A stretch of 64,000 nucleotides of DNA from JBFYTX01 sp963739515 (GCA_963739515.1 CAVUAO010000003.1:744001-808000); one strand, 5' to 3'; numbered from the stretch's first letter, positions 26,264 through 35,941 are shown. Numbers and translations are program-made. Notes: generated by a model from the letters alone, not told the origin.

Positions 26264-27454
26264 TTACTTCTCGTTCCCCACGATAAGACACGAACAAATC
26301 CCCGTCCCGGCGTTGCCGCCCAGGTTGTGCGTAAGGGCGAGATGCGGGTTCTTCACTTGTCTTGGTCCGGCCTTGCCCTGGAGCTGCTTATACATCTCGT
26401 ACATCATGCGCAGGCCGCTGGCGCCCAGGGGGTGGCCGAAACACTTCAGGCCGCCGTCGGTGTTGACCGGCAGGTCGCCTTTAAGAGTAAATGTACCGGC
26501 CTCAATATCTTCCCTGGCGCGACCGAGCGGACTGAAACCCAGGTCTTCATAGACGATCATCTCGTGGATGGAGAAGCAGTCATGGACTTCCGCCATACTG
26601 ATTTCTTTACGGGGATTTTTCACGCCGGCTTCGGCGTAAGCCTTGCGCGAGCCTAACCGGTTCTCCTCGATGTGGGTAAAATCGTAGTCCTGCCGCATGG
26701 CGCCCTGTCGCGCGCCCACGTTGACCTGCAAAGCTTTAATATAAATGGGGTCGGGGCGGAATTTTTTCGCCATATCCGCGCGGGTGACGACCGCCACCGC
26801 GGCGCCGTCGCTGACGCCACAGCAGTCGTAAAGTCCGAGGGGCCAGGCGATAATCGGGGCGTTGACCACCTGGTCGATGGTCAGCTCGTTCTGAAAATGC
26901 GCCTTGGGGTTCAGGCTGCCGTTGTGATGGTTCTTCACCGCAATCTGTGCGAGTAGCCGCTTGCCCTCCTCCGGCTTGATATGGTAGTCGTGGAAATAGC
27001 GGGTCGCCATGTAGGCGAACGAGGCCGGGGCGCTGTAGCCCGGCCCGATGCCCGAGCTGCCGTCCTGGTTGTCCCCGACGATGCTCGGGCCCTTGACGCC
27101 CGTCGCGCCGGAGTCCTTGAGCTTTTCCACCCCGACCGCCAGGGCGATATCGCAAACGCCGGCGGCCACGGCATAGCTCGCCGCTCTTAATGCCTCCGAG
27201 CCGGTGGCGCACATGTTTTCCACGCGCGTCATGGGGATATACTGCAGCTGTAAAGGGGACAGGGTGATGGCGGAGAGGCCGGAAAATACCGTGCCGATCC
27301 AGGCCGCCTGGATATCTTTAGGGCCAACGCCGGCATCCTCGAAAGCCTCATAGGCGGCTTCGACGATGAGGTCTTCCACCCCTTTATCCCAGCGCTCCCC
27401 GAACTTGGTGCAGCCCATGCCCACGATGGCGACTTTATCTTTAATGCTTTCCAT
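26264..27454 (-). CDS. thiolase family protein (SCP2-type acetyl-CoA acetyltransferase)
   Basis: A 396-residue thiolase. The nucleophile Cys lies in ENMCATGSEALRAA, the second motif is HDCFSIHE, and the C-terminal motif is CFGHPLGASGLRM. This subtype (SCPx-like) usually pairs with a DUF35 zinc-ribbon/OB-fold protein, and such a domain is encoded in the next gene upstream. Likely role: thiolytic cleavage, or condensation, of 3-oxoacyl-CoA. AGGAGG precedes the ATG. Confidence 0.88.
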   Translation of the reverse strand: MESIKDKVAIVGMGCTKFGERWDKGVEDLIVEAAYEAFEDAGVGPKDIQAAWIGTVFSGLSAITLSPLQLQYIPMTRVENMCATGSEALRAASYAVAAGVCDIALAVGVEKLKDSGATGVKGPSIVGDNQDGSSGIGPGYSAPASFAYMATRYFHDYHIKPEEGKRLLAQIAVKNHHNGSLNPKAHFQNELTIDQVVNAPIIAWPLGLYDCCGVSDGAAVAVVTRADMAKKFRPDPIYIKALQVNVGARQGAMRQDYDFTHIEENRLGSRKAYAEAGVKNPRKEISMAEVHDCFSIHEMIVYEDLGFSPLGRAREDIEAGTFTLKGDLPVNTDGGLKCFGHPLGASGLRMMYEMYKQLQGKAGPRQVKNPHLALTHNLGGNAGTGICSCLIVGNEK

Positions 27455-27471
27455 AAAATGCCTCCTGTTAA

Positions 27472-27554
27472 TGTCATCCTGAGCGAAGCGAAGGATCCGT
27501 TTTGACCCGATTCAGAAGCGGATTCTTCGGTCGTTTCACTCCCTCAGAATGACA
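27472..27554. repeat. dispersed intergenic inverted repeat
   Basis: It has near-palindromic ends TGTCATCCTGAG and CTCAGAATGACA around a core with GCGAAGCGAAGGATC and a GAAGCGGATTCTTCGG hairpin. Elements with these ends recur between genes in many bacterial genomes. Here it fills the gap between the thiolase and the HMG-synthase-like gene. Only one copy is in this window. Confidence 0.6.
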
Positions 27555-27563
27555 AGAATATTG

Positions 27564-28985
27564 TTACTCAACCGGCCTCGCCTTCCAGAAGTAGTTGTGA
27601 ATGCCCCGGCTGGTGAACATCTTGCGGAAAGTCATTTCCAAAGGCATGCCGATTTTTACCTTATCGACATCGCAATCGGTCAGCTCGACAATCATCCGAC
27701 CGCCGCCTTCGAAATCAATGACACCGTTAACGCCGGGGGGATTAAGGGTCGGCTGGAGTTGGTCGATGCTATAAGCTGAAAAGCGTCGCTTTCTTATCAG
27801 CAAATTTATACGGCTCGAAATCGTCTTTAGTCTGGCAGTTGACGCAGACGCGCGGCGTCTGGCCGATTTGCACGAACTGCGGGGCGCCGCATTTCTTGCA
27901 CTTTAAGCCGTAAAGGGGGCCGATCGCCCGCCGTTCCCGCCAGCGACTCTGCAAAGATAGCGGAGAACGCTCCGGAAGCGTGGAAGCCTCCACCGGCACG
28001 AGGTTTTTCCACGTCAGGTATTGCCCGTAGGTGATGGCCGTTTGGCCTGCCAGCTGCGAGGATATCACGGGCTTTTCCTGTAGCTTTTTATTTTCATCGG
28101 TGACGCGGAAGATAAAGGCATCCGCGCCGTCGCCGTATCCGGCGAAGAGAAGCGGTCGCCCGCTTTAGCTTTCTCCAGGGCCGCCGCCAGCATTAAAAAC
28201 AGCGCCGCCGTCCCCGTGTTGCCGATATCATTATAAAGCGGGTCCTGCACCTGCGCTTTATCCAGCTTGAGTCGTCGCGCCAGGGCGGCGTGCTGGCGGG
28301 CGTCCGCGGCGTAATAGACAAAGCGGGAAAAATCGTTGGTGTTAAGCTTGTATTTTTTCATCAGGCCGGCAATGGCCGACTGCATCGTGGGGAGATAGCC
28401 CACCTCGTCGATGAAGCGGCCCTCGGCGGAGCGGGGGAATTTATCCTCATCGGTACGCCAGATATCGGTAAAATCATTAAAAACAGAGTAGCTGCCTTCG
28501 ACCTCGGCGATGACCCCCTCAGAGCCTATCGTCAGAGCCGCCGCGCCGTCGCCCAGCGTCTGCTCCAGCGAGCCTTTGGCCGCCCCCATCCGGCTATCCG
28601 CCGCCGCGACCATGATATTTTTCGCCGAGCCCGCTTTAACCGAATCTATCGCCGCTTTGAGCGCCGCTGTCCCCGCCCGCAGCGAATCGGTAAAGTCGGC
28701 AGTGTGGCACTCTTCCGGCAGGTCGGCTACGCTGGCCACGATAGCCGCCGACAGCTTTTCTTTATAAGGGGCGGTCGTCGTCGCCAGGGACAGGCCGTCT
28801 ACTTCAGCGTCACCGCGCTTCAGGCAGTCGAGGACCGCCGCCACCGCCATGGTGACCGTGTCTTCGTCATAGCCGGCCACGGCTTTAGCTCCCCCACCGC
28901 TCCTGCCCCCCCACATCCGGGCTATCTCATCCCGGTTCAGGCGGTAGATAGGAACGTAAGCCCCTATTGATGTTATGCCTATCAT
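27564..28985 (-). CDS. HMG-CoA synthase-like protein fused to DUF35 zinc-ribbon/OB-fold, two frameshifts
   Basis: Three successive frames give one protein of about 474 residues. The first (28985 to about 28150) is an HMG-CoA-synthase/ketosynthase III-like fold (MIGITSIGAYVPIYRLNRDEI, ECHTADFTDSLRAGTAAL, GDGAAALTIG). The second runs from about 28148 (FAGYGDGADAFIFRVTDEN) through the zinc ribbon CKKCGAPQFV...CVNCQ. The third gives the OB-fold end (SAYSIDQLQPTLNPPGVNG...). The shifts lie near 28143-28150 and 27782-27790, one base each. Such fusions of a thiolase-like domain with DUF35 are known in this kind of gene cluster. The usual active-site Cys seems to be absent (the aligned stretch reads DSLRAGT), so the synthase part may be structural. 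Confidence 0.75.
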
Positions 28986-29104
28986 CTTGCCATTTCCTTT
29001 CCCGAAAGATAATAACGAACGACCTGAAAAATTCCGCTGGAAGATAAAGAAAACGCCACTTTTATCTTATTCTGTGGCATGAGCAGTGTCAAATTGGAGG
29101 GGAC

Positions 29105-29132
29105 AAAAAAGAGGGGGGCTGAACCCCCTCTT
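29105..29132 (-). terminator. rho-independent terminator after the FTR-rubredoxin gene
   Basis: On the minus strand AAGAGGGGG-TTCA-GCCCCCTCTT is followed by a run of T. It starts at the stop codon of the gene ending at 29131. Confidence 0.8.
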
Positions 29133-29640
29133 AAATAAACCGCTCGAAGCGGTCTTTTTTCGCTTTGCAGATGGGGCAGACTTCCGGCGGGCCGGCCCGC
29201 GCGCACAGATAGCCGCAGACCTTGCAGCGCCAGACCGGCAAAGGTAACGACGCCAGAGTCGACGGTTTCTTCTCGGATTTCATTTTAAGCCTCGCGGCGC
29301 GGGGAGGCCGTCGCTCCGGGATGGAGCCGATTTTTACCTTGCCCTCCGCCGCTGCCCCGGAGACATACAGGCTGCAATAGCAGGCATGATATTCGTCAAG
29401 GTCAGGGTCGCGGTAGTCACAGGGGCAAATGATGTCCAGGTCTTCATCTTTATTGCCGGAGGCCAGACGGCATGGGCAGGACCGGTAGCCATAGCGCTTT
29501 TCATTGGCCAGCAGGCCTTTTATGAGCTCGCGGGTCATGACCATATCCGGATTAAGATGGTAGCCGCCGGACTCGGCGTCGGCGCGTAACTCGCCATAGA
29601 GGCGTTCTATTTCCGGCGGAACATTGATATTGGTGGCCAT
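29131..29640 (-). CDS. ferredoxin:thioredoxin reductase catalytic-type domain fused to rubredoxin
   Basis: A 169-residue protein. Residues about 10-105 match the FTR catalytic subunit, with its full cysteine set: C55-P-C57-R, C72-P-C74, and C87-x-C89 (ACYCSLYV). These residues hold a 4Fe-4S cluster beside a redox-active disulfide. Residues about 135-169 form a rubredoxin-like domain (WRCKVCGYLC and CPICKAKKDRF). The family reduces thioredoxin-like disulfides with electrons from ferredoxin; the fused rubredoxin may be the electron entry point. It is followed upstream by a glutaredoxin gene one base away, a natural disulfide substrate. Confidence 0.85.
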   Translation of the reverse strand: MATNINVPPEIERLYGELRADAESGGYHLNPDMVMTRELIKGLLANEKRYGYRSCPCRLASGNKDEDLDIICPCDYRDPDLDEYHACYCSLYVSGAAAEGKVKIGSIPERRPPRAARLKMKSEKKPSTLASLPLPVWRCKVCGYLCARAGPPEVCPICKAKKDRFERFI

Positions 29641-29919
29641 TTAAGCAAACTCCTTGCGGATATCGTCCTCTCTAAAGCCCACGATGCACCGGCGGTTATC
29701 GATAACCATGGTCGGAAAATTGGTGTCGGGGTTGAACTTCATAATTTCGCCGACGGCCGCGGTCTGCTCTCCCCCCTGCAGCAGGTCGACATCCGTATAA
29801 TCGTATTCCACACCCAGCTCGTTGAGCAGCGCCTTGGTCTTTTTACACCAGCCGCAGGTGCTCAGGGCGTAAAGCATTATCTTGGCCTTTTTCTTCCCGG
29901 CGACATGAGTAATATTCAT
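29641..29919 (-). CDS. glutaredoxin-like protein
   Basis: A 92-residue thioredoxin-fold protein with active site C22-G-W-C25 (STCGWCKKTKALL) and the cis-proline segment NFPTMVID. The fold and length match NrdH/glutaredoxin-type disulfide carriers. It is co-transcribed with the FTR-rubredoxin gene, so it is probably reduced by it instead of by glutathione. A strong AAGGAGG precedes ATG 29919. Confidence 0.86.
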   Translation of the reverse strand: MNITHVAGKKKAKIMLYALSTCGWCKKTKALLNELGVEYDYTDVDLLQGGEQTAAVGEIMKFNPDTNFPTMVIDNRRCIVGFREDDIRKEFA

Positions 29920-30026
29920 GACTCCTCCTTTTACAGGGATTTTTCAATTATCATTCTACCAATATGAAATAAGCCACAGTTAGGACTAAAGTCTCGTTTT
30001 CCAGTCTTGATATTACCCAGAAGATA

Positions 30027-30073
30027 GTATATAATATAAACTATATAATATGTAAACTATATATATTATATAC
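30027..30073. promoter_or_regulatory. palindromic A/T operator-promoter region upstream of marR
   Basis: Perfect 12-base inverted arms GTATATAATATA (30027-30038) and TATATTATATAC (30062-30073) enclose a repeated AAACTATATA motif. The region ends 36 bases before the MarR start codon. MarR-family proteins bind such palindromes and usually repress their own operon, so this is the likely autoregulatory site for marR and the MATE genes. Confidence 0.6.
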
Positions 30074-30109
30074 CAACTGCGTCTCGATTACACCAGGAGG
30101 GAAATAGAT

Positions 30110-30568
30110 ATGCGTGGTGAGATTCTGGGAAGAGTTGCCGCAGACTTGCTCTCAGTGCCGCCGCTGATTTTCCGACTTATCCGCCGCCGTCTGGTCATCG
30201 CGACCCTCGTGGAGACCGACGTGGACATTAAACTGCTCCATTTTGAAATCATGAAAGTGTTAAAAGAAGAAGGCACGCGTCACCCGGCGGCTATCGGCGA
30301 AAAGCTGATTATCGCTAAAGCCCAGATGACCCACCTCATCGATAAGCTGGTAGACCTGGGGCTAGTCAAACGAGAGATAGAGCCCACCGACCGGCGCACG
30401 CTCAACATTACCCTGACCGAAAAAGGGAATAGAGTGCTGGAAGAACAGGACAGCCTGGTCTTCAACGCGGTGAGGGATAATATGACCTCCCTGACCGATA
30501 AAGAGCTGGAAACCCTATCGGCTTCTCTGAGGAACCTCAGCGATATCCTCTTCAAACTTCAGCAGTAA
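30110..30568 (+). CDS. MarR family transcriptional regulator
   Basis: A 152-residue winged-helix regulator. The recognition helix region is AIGEKLIIAKAQMTHLIDKLVDLGLVKRE and the wing is EPTDRRTLNITLTEKG. AGGAGG lies 10 bases before the ATG. MarR proteins respond to small, often phenolic, ligands. It heads a plus-strand unit with two MATE exporters, which it probably represses. Confidence 0.88.
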   Translation: MRGEILGRVAADLLSVPPLIFRLIRRRLVIATLVETDVDIKLLHFEIMKVLKEEGTRHPAAIGEKLIIAKAQMTHLIDKLVDLGLVKREIEPTDRRTLNITLTEKGNRVLEEQDSLVFNAVRDNMTSLTDKELETLSASLRNLSDILFKLQQ

Positions 30569-30600
30569 GATTTTATCTGTAAAAAGAGCGATTATACCAT

Positions 30601-32071
30601 ATGCAAAAAACCCCTGACATGACGGACACAAGCCGGGTGCGCAACGTCCTCGATACCGACCGCGTCGGGTCGTTGCTGGTAAAGCTGGCGACGCCCGCGT
30701 TCTTTGGAATGTTCGTGCAGACTCTTTACAACGTGGTAAATACCATCTTCATCGGCCATGCCGTCGATAAACTCGGCAATCCCATCGGCATGCCGGCCAT
30801 CGCCGCTCTTTCCATTATTTTCCCTATCCAGATGATATTCATGGGCGTCGGCATGATGGTCGGCATGGGCGGGCACCTCGCTCATTTCCAGGTCCATCGG
30901 TTCGGGCGAACATGCCAAAGCGGAACGCACTCTGGGCAACGGCATAACCTGCATTACCATATTAGCGCTGGTAATAACCGCCGTCATCCTGCCTAATATC
31001 AATGGTTTCCTCAGGCTTATCGGCGCCTCGGAAGAGGTCCTCCCTTACGCCCGGGAATACCTGAGAATCATCGTCAGCGCCACGGTCTTTAACCTCATCG
31101 GCATGGCCCTGCTGAACTTCGTCCGGGCCGAAGGCAACGCCCGCGTGGGCATGATTGCCAATATCATCGGGGCCGGACTGAATATTGTACTGGACTCTAT
31201 TTTCATCTTCTGGCTCAAGATGGGCGTCACCGGTGCCGCCCTGGGCACGGTCATCGCGCAGATAACGGCGTTGATATACCTGAGCTCCTATTATCTTTCC
31301 GGGAGCAGCTACCTGAAGTTCCGCCGGGCCAATCTCCGGCTCGATGCCGCTATCCTGAAACCGATGTTTTCCATCGGCGCCTCGTCCTTCGTGCAGACGG
31401 TGGCCGGCAGCTTTTCCGCCATGTTCCTGATTAAAGAAGTGGTCAATCACGGCGGCGATGTTTACCTGTCCGCCTTCGGCATCATCCAGCGGGTGATGAT
31501 GTTCGCCACGATGCCGGCCATGGTCACCGGCCAGGGCGTGCAGCCCATCATCGGGTTTAACTATGGCGCCAGGCGCTTTTCGCTCGCCCTGAAAGCTTTA
31601 AAAATAGCGACGATTGCCTCCTCGCTGATGAGCCTGGCATCGTTCGCCATACTCTATTCTATCCCGGGGCCGATCATCAAGATTTTCAACAGCGACCCTC
31701 AACTGGTGGCGGCCGGCATACGCGCTTCCCACCTGGTCTTCTGGAGCATGCCCCTGATGGGTCTGGTAATGGTCGGCGCCACCTCTTTCATGTCGATAGG
31801 CAAGGCGGTGCAGGCGTTTATCCTGGCGGTCGCCAGGCCGGTCCTGTTCCTGATTCCGGCGGTGGCGGTGCTGCCGCACCTGCTGGGACTGAACGGCGTC
31901 TTTCTCTCCTTCCCCACCTCCGACGCCTTTACCCTCATCCTGACGGCGCTGCTTATCATCCCCGTCATACGGCAGTTCCGCAAGGCGACCGCCGATGAGA
32001 AAGGAAAACCGGCCGGGGCGTTCAGTCCGCAGGGGCTGCTGGATACCGCCGAGGAAGGTCAGCGCCAATAA
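30601..32071 (+). CDS. MATE family multidrug/sodium antiporter, one frameshift
   Basis: The first frame (30601 to about 30870) gives VGSLLVKLATPAFFGMFVQTLYNVVNTIF, the usual MATE start. The rest continues in another frame from about 30872 (GTSLISRSIGSGEHAKAERTLGNG) to 32071. Removing one G in GGGCGGGC near 30866-30874 restores a protein of about 490 residues with twelve membrane segments. MATE proteins export cationic drugs or metabolites using Na+ or H+ gradients. It lies 32 bases after marR and is closely related to the next gene. Confidence 0.82.
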
Positions 32072-32095
32072 ATAACTGGAAAGCATTTTTCTAAC

Positions 32096-33481
32096 ATGCA
32101 AGACCATAATGTGCTTGATACGGATAAAGTCGGCCGGCTGCTGATGAAGCTGACCGTCCCGATATTTTTAGGGATGACCGTCCAGGCGGTCTATAACGCC
32201 GTCGATACGATATTCATCGGCAAATTCGTGGTAAATCCCGAGCTGGCGATGGCCGGGCTTTCCATCTCCTTCCCGTTCCAGATGCTGACCATGGGGGTGG
32301 GGCAAATGGTGGGGCTGGGAGGGGCGTCACTGATTTCACGGATGCTGGGCCGCGGCGATAAGCCCGGGGCGGAACACACCCTGGGCAACGGTATTACTTT
32401 CGGCGTCGTCCTTTCACTGGTCTTAATGGCCGGTTTCCTGCCCTTTCTAAATTTCTGGCTGAGGCTGGTGGGCGCTTCCGACGCCGTCCTGCCTTATGCC
32501 AGGGACTATTTATCGATAATGATGGCCGGGGCCGGCTTCAATGTCATGTCCAATGCCGTCATCAGCTTCGTCAGGGCGGAGGGCAACGCGCGCGTAGCGA
32601 TGACCGGGATGATTGTGGCGTCTCTCCTGAATATCCTTCTCGACTGGGTGTTTATCGTTCGCCTGCAGATGGGCACCCGGGGCGCCGCGCTGTCTACCAT
32701 GATATCCATGGGGGCCTCCACCGCCTACGTCCTTATTTACTATCTTAACGGGAACTCTTATCTGAAAATGCGCGCCCGCAATCTCCTGCCTAATTTCAGC
32801 ATCCTGAAGCAGATATTCGTCATCGGCATCGCCTCTTTTGTGCAGACCACCGCCGGCAGCCTGTCCGCTTCGATGATAATGAGAACGGCGGCCACCTACG
32901 GGGGCGACATCGCGATAGCCGCTTTCCTTGTCATCCAGCGCGTCATGTGGTTCTCCATGATGCCCAGCATGGTGATAGGGCAGGGGATGCAGCCGATTCT
33001 CGGTTTTAACCATGGCGCCAAACGTTATAATCTAGTGGTCAAGACCATCACCACAGCTTCGTTTATCGCCATCGGGGTGGGGATACTGGGGTTCTTCGTG
33101 CTCTACTTTTTTCCGCAGCCGATATTCAGGATATTTACGTCAGATGAACTGCTGATAGCCAAGGGCGCCTATATCGCCAAACTAGTTTTCCTGGGCCTGC
33201 CGGTTTTCGGTTTTTACAACGTGGGTTCGATGGTATTCCCGTCGGTGGGCAAAGCGCTCCAGACGTTCATCATAGCTGTTGCCCGGCCGATGGCTTTTAT
33301 GATTCCGCTGTTGCTACTTTTACCCCGGTTATTAGGGGAGCGGGGGGTTTGGTACTCGTTTCCCGGCTCGGATGCACTTACCTTCCTTTTGGTGCTCGGG
33401 CTGCTCATACCCATGGTTAAAGGCTTGAACAGGGAGCATACGGAGTCGCTGCTGACTCAAAAAAGTCCGGCCGGGGTCTAG
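32096..33481 (+). CDS. MATE family efflux transporter
   Basis: An intact 461-residue paralogue of the preceding exporter. It has the same N-terminal signature (VGRLLMKLTVPIFLGMTVQ, YNAVDTIFIGKFV), a conserved GGASLISRMLGRGD loop, and twelve hydrophobic segments. The tandem arrangement points to duplication. It lies in the marR operon; substrates are unknown, possibly phenolic or heterocyclic compounds. Confidence 0.87.
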   Translation: MQDHNVLDTDKVGRLLMKLTVPIFLGMTVQAVYNAVDTIFIGKFVVNPELAMAGLSISFPFQMLTMGVGQMVGLGGASLISRMLGRGDKPGAEHTLGNGITFGVVLSLVLMAGFLPFLNFWLRLVGASDAVLPYARDYLSIMMAGAGFNVMSNAVISFVRAEGNARVAMTGMIVASLLNILLDWVFIVRLQMGTRGAALSTMISMGASTAYVLIYYLNGNSYLKMRARNLLPNFSILKQIFVIGIASFVQTTAGSLSASMIMRTAATYGGDIAIAAFLVIQRVMWFSMMPSMVIGQGMQPILGFNHGAKRYNLVVKTITTASFIAIGVGILGFFVLYFFPQPIFRIFTSDELLIAKGAYIAKLVFLGLPVFGFYNVGSMVFPSVGKALQTFIIAVARPMAFMIPLLLLLPRLLGERGVWYSFPGSDALTFLLVLGLLIPMVKGLNREHTESLLTQKSPAGV

Positions 33482-33562
33482 CGTTTCCCGGGTAAGATGC
33501 GGCCGCCTGAGTGAACTTTATTTTTTCGCGGCTGCGTTGTAACATCATACGGGGGAAGCGAC

Positions 33563-34567
33563 GTGGTAAAACAACCGAAAAGCGCTATCGACTGGCTGCT
33601 GGAACCCGAAGATATCGGCGTGAGGTACCTTGCCCTGCGCGACCTGGTCAAAGCTGACGCCGCAGAACTGGCTATTGCTAAAAAAGGGGCTCATACCAGC
33701 GGCCCGATTGCTGAAGTCCTCTCTAAAATGTACAAAGAGGGCTACTGGGTAACGCCGGGACCCGGATATAACCCGAAATACACCGGCACCGTATGGTCGA
33801 TCATTTTACTCGGGCAGCTTGGCGCTTCCATCGACCAGGACGAACGCATCGAGACCGCCTGTGCCTATGTCCTCGACCATGGCCTGACAGACAACGGCGT
33901 ATTTACTGCAACCGGTTCGCCGTCCGGTACCCTGGATTGTTTACAGGGCAATCTTTGCTATTCACTTCTCGATATGGGTTGCACCGACCCCCGCCTGGAT
34001 AAAGCCTACGATTGGATGGCGCGCAGCGTTACGGGGGAAGGCATCGCCCCCGTGACCGACAAGCAGGCGAAAATCCGTTATTATGCGGGGAAATGCGGGC
34101 CGGTCTTCGCCTGCAGCGGGACCTATCAAAAGCCCTGCGCCTGGGGAGCGGTGGACGTAATGCTCGCGTTCGGCAAGCTACCCGTAGAGAAAAGGACACC
34201 CCTGATAAATAGAGCGATTAAAACGGGGGTAGACTTTCTTTTCAGCAAGGACCCCGCCACGGCCGATTACCCGCGCGGCTTCCCGAATACGAGCGGCAAG
34301 TCAAGCGGCAACTGGTGGAAGTTCGGCTTCCCCAATTTTTATGTTTCGGATATTCTGCAAATCGCCGAAGCTATGGTGAGGCTAGGCTACGGCAAAGACC
34401 CGCGCCTGTCCAACGCATTAAAACTCATACGGGAAAAACAGGATGAACAGGGGCGCTGGCTTTTGGAATACGATTATTCAGGTAAAACTTGGGTGGACTT
34501 TGGACCTAAAAAACAGCCTAACAAGTGGGTAACATTGCGCGCTCTGCGCGTGCTAAACATGGTCTAA
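33563..34567 (+). CDS. alpha/alpha-toroid (squalene cyclase/prenyltransferase-like) protein
   Basis: A 334-residue protein built of repeating helical pairs with motifs such as DERIETACAYVLDHGLTDNGVF, DPRLDKAYDWMA and DEQGRWLLEYDY, as in terpene cyclase/prenyltransferase toroids. I see no DxDD cyclase motif and no prenyltransferase zinc site, so catalysis is unproven. GTG start at 33563 after GGGGGAAG. It overlaps the region just before a PaaK-like gene, and an S51 peptidase follows; the trio looks like one operon. Confidence 0.65.
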   Translation: MVKQPKSAIDWLLEPEDIGVRYLALRDLVKADAAELAIAKKGAHTSGPIAEVLSKMYKEGYWVTPGPGYNPKYTGTVWSIILLGQLGASIDQDERIETACAYVLDHGLTDNGVFTATGSPSGTLDCLQGNLCYSLLDMGCTDPRLDKAYDWMARSVTGEGIAPVTDKQAKIRYYAGKCGPVFACSGTYQKPCAWGAVDVMLAFGKLPVEKRTPLINRAIKTGVDFLFSKDPATADYPRGFPNTSGKSSGNWWKFGFPNFYVSDILQIAEAMVRLGYGKDPRLSNALKLIREKQDEQGRWLLEYDYSGKTWVDFGPKKQPNKWVTLRALRVLNMV

Positions 34568-34587
34568 TAATTCAGGAATTATATTTC

Positions 34588-35913
34588 ATGAATTCCAGAT
34601 ACAATTTTACAGAAGACTATTACGAAAAATCGCGCGAGGCGCTGGAGACGGCGCTCAATCTCGGCGCCTATCAGTCGTGGCGGACCTGCGACCCCGGCCC
34701 GGAGTCCGCTATCGATAAACGCTACGCCGCCCTGCCGGCATTAACGAAAAAGGATATCCGCGAGCATTTCCCGGACGGTTTTGTGCCGCCGGGCCAGGAC
34801 TTGAAAAAAGGACTGGAAAACGGCGAGATAAATTTCGTCCAGACCAGCGGTTCCGCCGACGCCGTCCGGGTGACCAATATCTGGAACCAGCAGTGGTGGG
34901 ACGCCTCGGAGAGGGCTTCCTGGAAGCTGAACTCCCACGCGGCGCGCCTCGCCGTCGGCGACCACCCGGAAGCGATATTAGCCAACGCGCGCAACGTGGG
35001 TTTCATCTCGGACGACGGCGACCTACCCTTTGAAAAGCGTCGTTTGGCGCGCTTCCTCTATCTCAACGAAAAGACCGACCCCTCCCGCTGGACGGACAAA
35101 ATCATGGACCGGATGATTTTAGAGCTGGATATCTTTAAGCCGGCCGTGCTGGAAGCCAATCCTTCGCTCCTGGCGAAGCTCTGCCGCTACGCGGCAGCCA
35201 CCGGGAAGCGGGTCTACCAGCCGGGACTGATCACTTTCACCTACGAGTATCCTTCCAGTCTGCACCTGCGGCAAATCCGCCGCGTCTTTAAATCGCCGCT
35301 GGCGAGCTCCTACGGCACTACCGAGACCGGCTATATCTTCATGCAGTGCGAAGCCGGCAAATTCCACCAGAACACCGATTCCTGCCGGGTGGACATCCAG
35401 CCTCTGAAAAACGAGCATGGCGGACCGGACATCGGCAGAATCCTGGTGACGACCTTCGATAACCCGTGGTATTCGATGTTCCGCTTCGACGTCGGCGACC
35501 TCGCCCGCATTGACAAAGAACAAAGGTGCCCCTGCGGCAGGGATAACGGCATAATCCTCTCCGCCATCGAAGGCCGGTTCGTCAACGCCACTCTCGACGG
35601 TGCCGGCCGGCTGGTCACGTTGCGCCGCGTCGATGAAACGATGGGCCGGATTAAAGACCTCGACGAATACCGTTTGGAGCAGTCGGCCCCGGGCACCTAT
35701 GTGCTGCATCTTTCCACCCGGCGCCCGGATAAGGACAGTTTGAACCGGGAAGTGACGGAAAAGCTGCATAAAATCTACGGAAAGGCCGCCGTCATATCTA
35801 TCGTTTACGAGGACTTTCTCTGCCCGGAGGACTCCGGTAAATACTGCCTGGCCAAGCCGCTTTTCCCGTTAAAAATAGAGGACTACCTCGATGCCGGGCA
35901 GGTTTGCCCGTAA
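34588..35913 (+). CDS. phenylacetate-CoA ligase-like adenylate-forming protein
   Basis: A 441-residue member of the ANL superfamily similar to PaaK/CapK proteins. ATP-binding type signature FVQTSGSADAVRVTNIW, then SSYGTTETGY (A5-type motif) and the hinge FDVGDLARI followed by CPCGRDNG, a possible zinc site seen in PaaK. Start chosen at ATG 34588 (MNSRYNFTEDYYEKS); the frame upstream overlaps the previous gene. It activates a carboxylic acid as an AMP-ester or CoA thioester; the substrate is unknown. Confidence 0.78.
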   Translation: MNSRYNFTEDYYEKSREALETALNLGAYQSWRTCDPGPESAIDKRYAALPALTKKDIREHFPDGFVPPGQDLKKGLENGEINFVQTSGSADAVRVTNIWNQQWWDASERASWKLNSHAARLAVGDHPEAILANARNVGFISDDGDLPFEKRRLARFLYLNEKTDPSRWTDKIMDRMILELDIFKPAVLEANPSLLAKLCRYAAATGKRVYQPGLITFTYEYPSSLHLRQIRRVFKSPLASSYGTTETGYIFMQCEAGKFHQNTDSCRVDIQPLKNEHGGPDIGRILVTTFDNPWYSMFRFDVGDLARIDKEQRCPCGRDNGIILSAIEGRFVNATLDGAGRLVTLRRVDETMGRIKDLDEYRLEQSAPGTYVLHLSTRRPDKDSLNREVTEKLHKIYGKAAVISIVYEDFLCPEDSGKYCLAKPLFPLKIEDYLDAGQVCP

Positions 35914-35941
35914 AAAAATATTTAAATGGAAGGTTGCCAAA

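Noticed and set aside
33563..34567. Reading the toroid protein as a nitrogenase-type NifH
   Set aside because: There is no P-loop or nitrogenase cysteine pattern; the repeated helical hairpins fit an alpha/alpha toroid.
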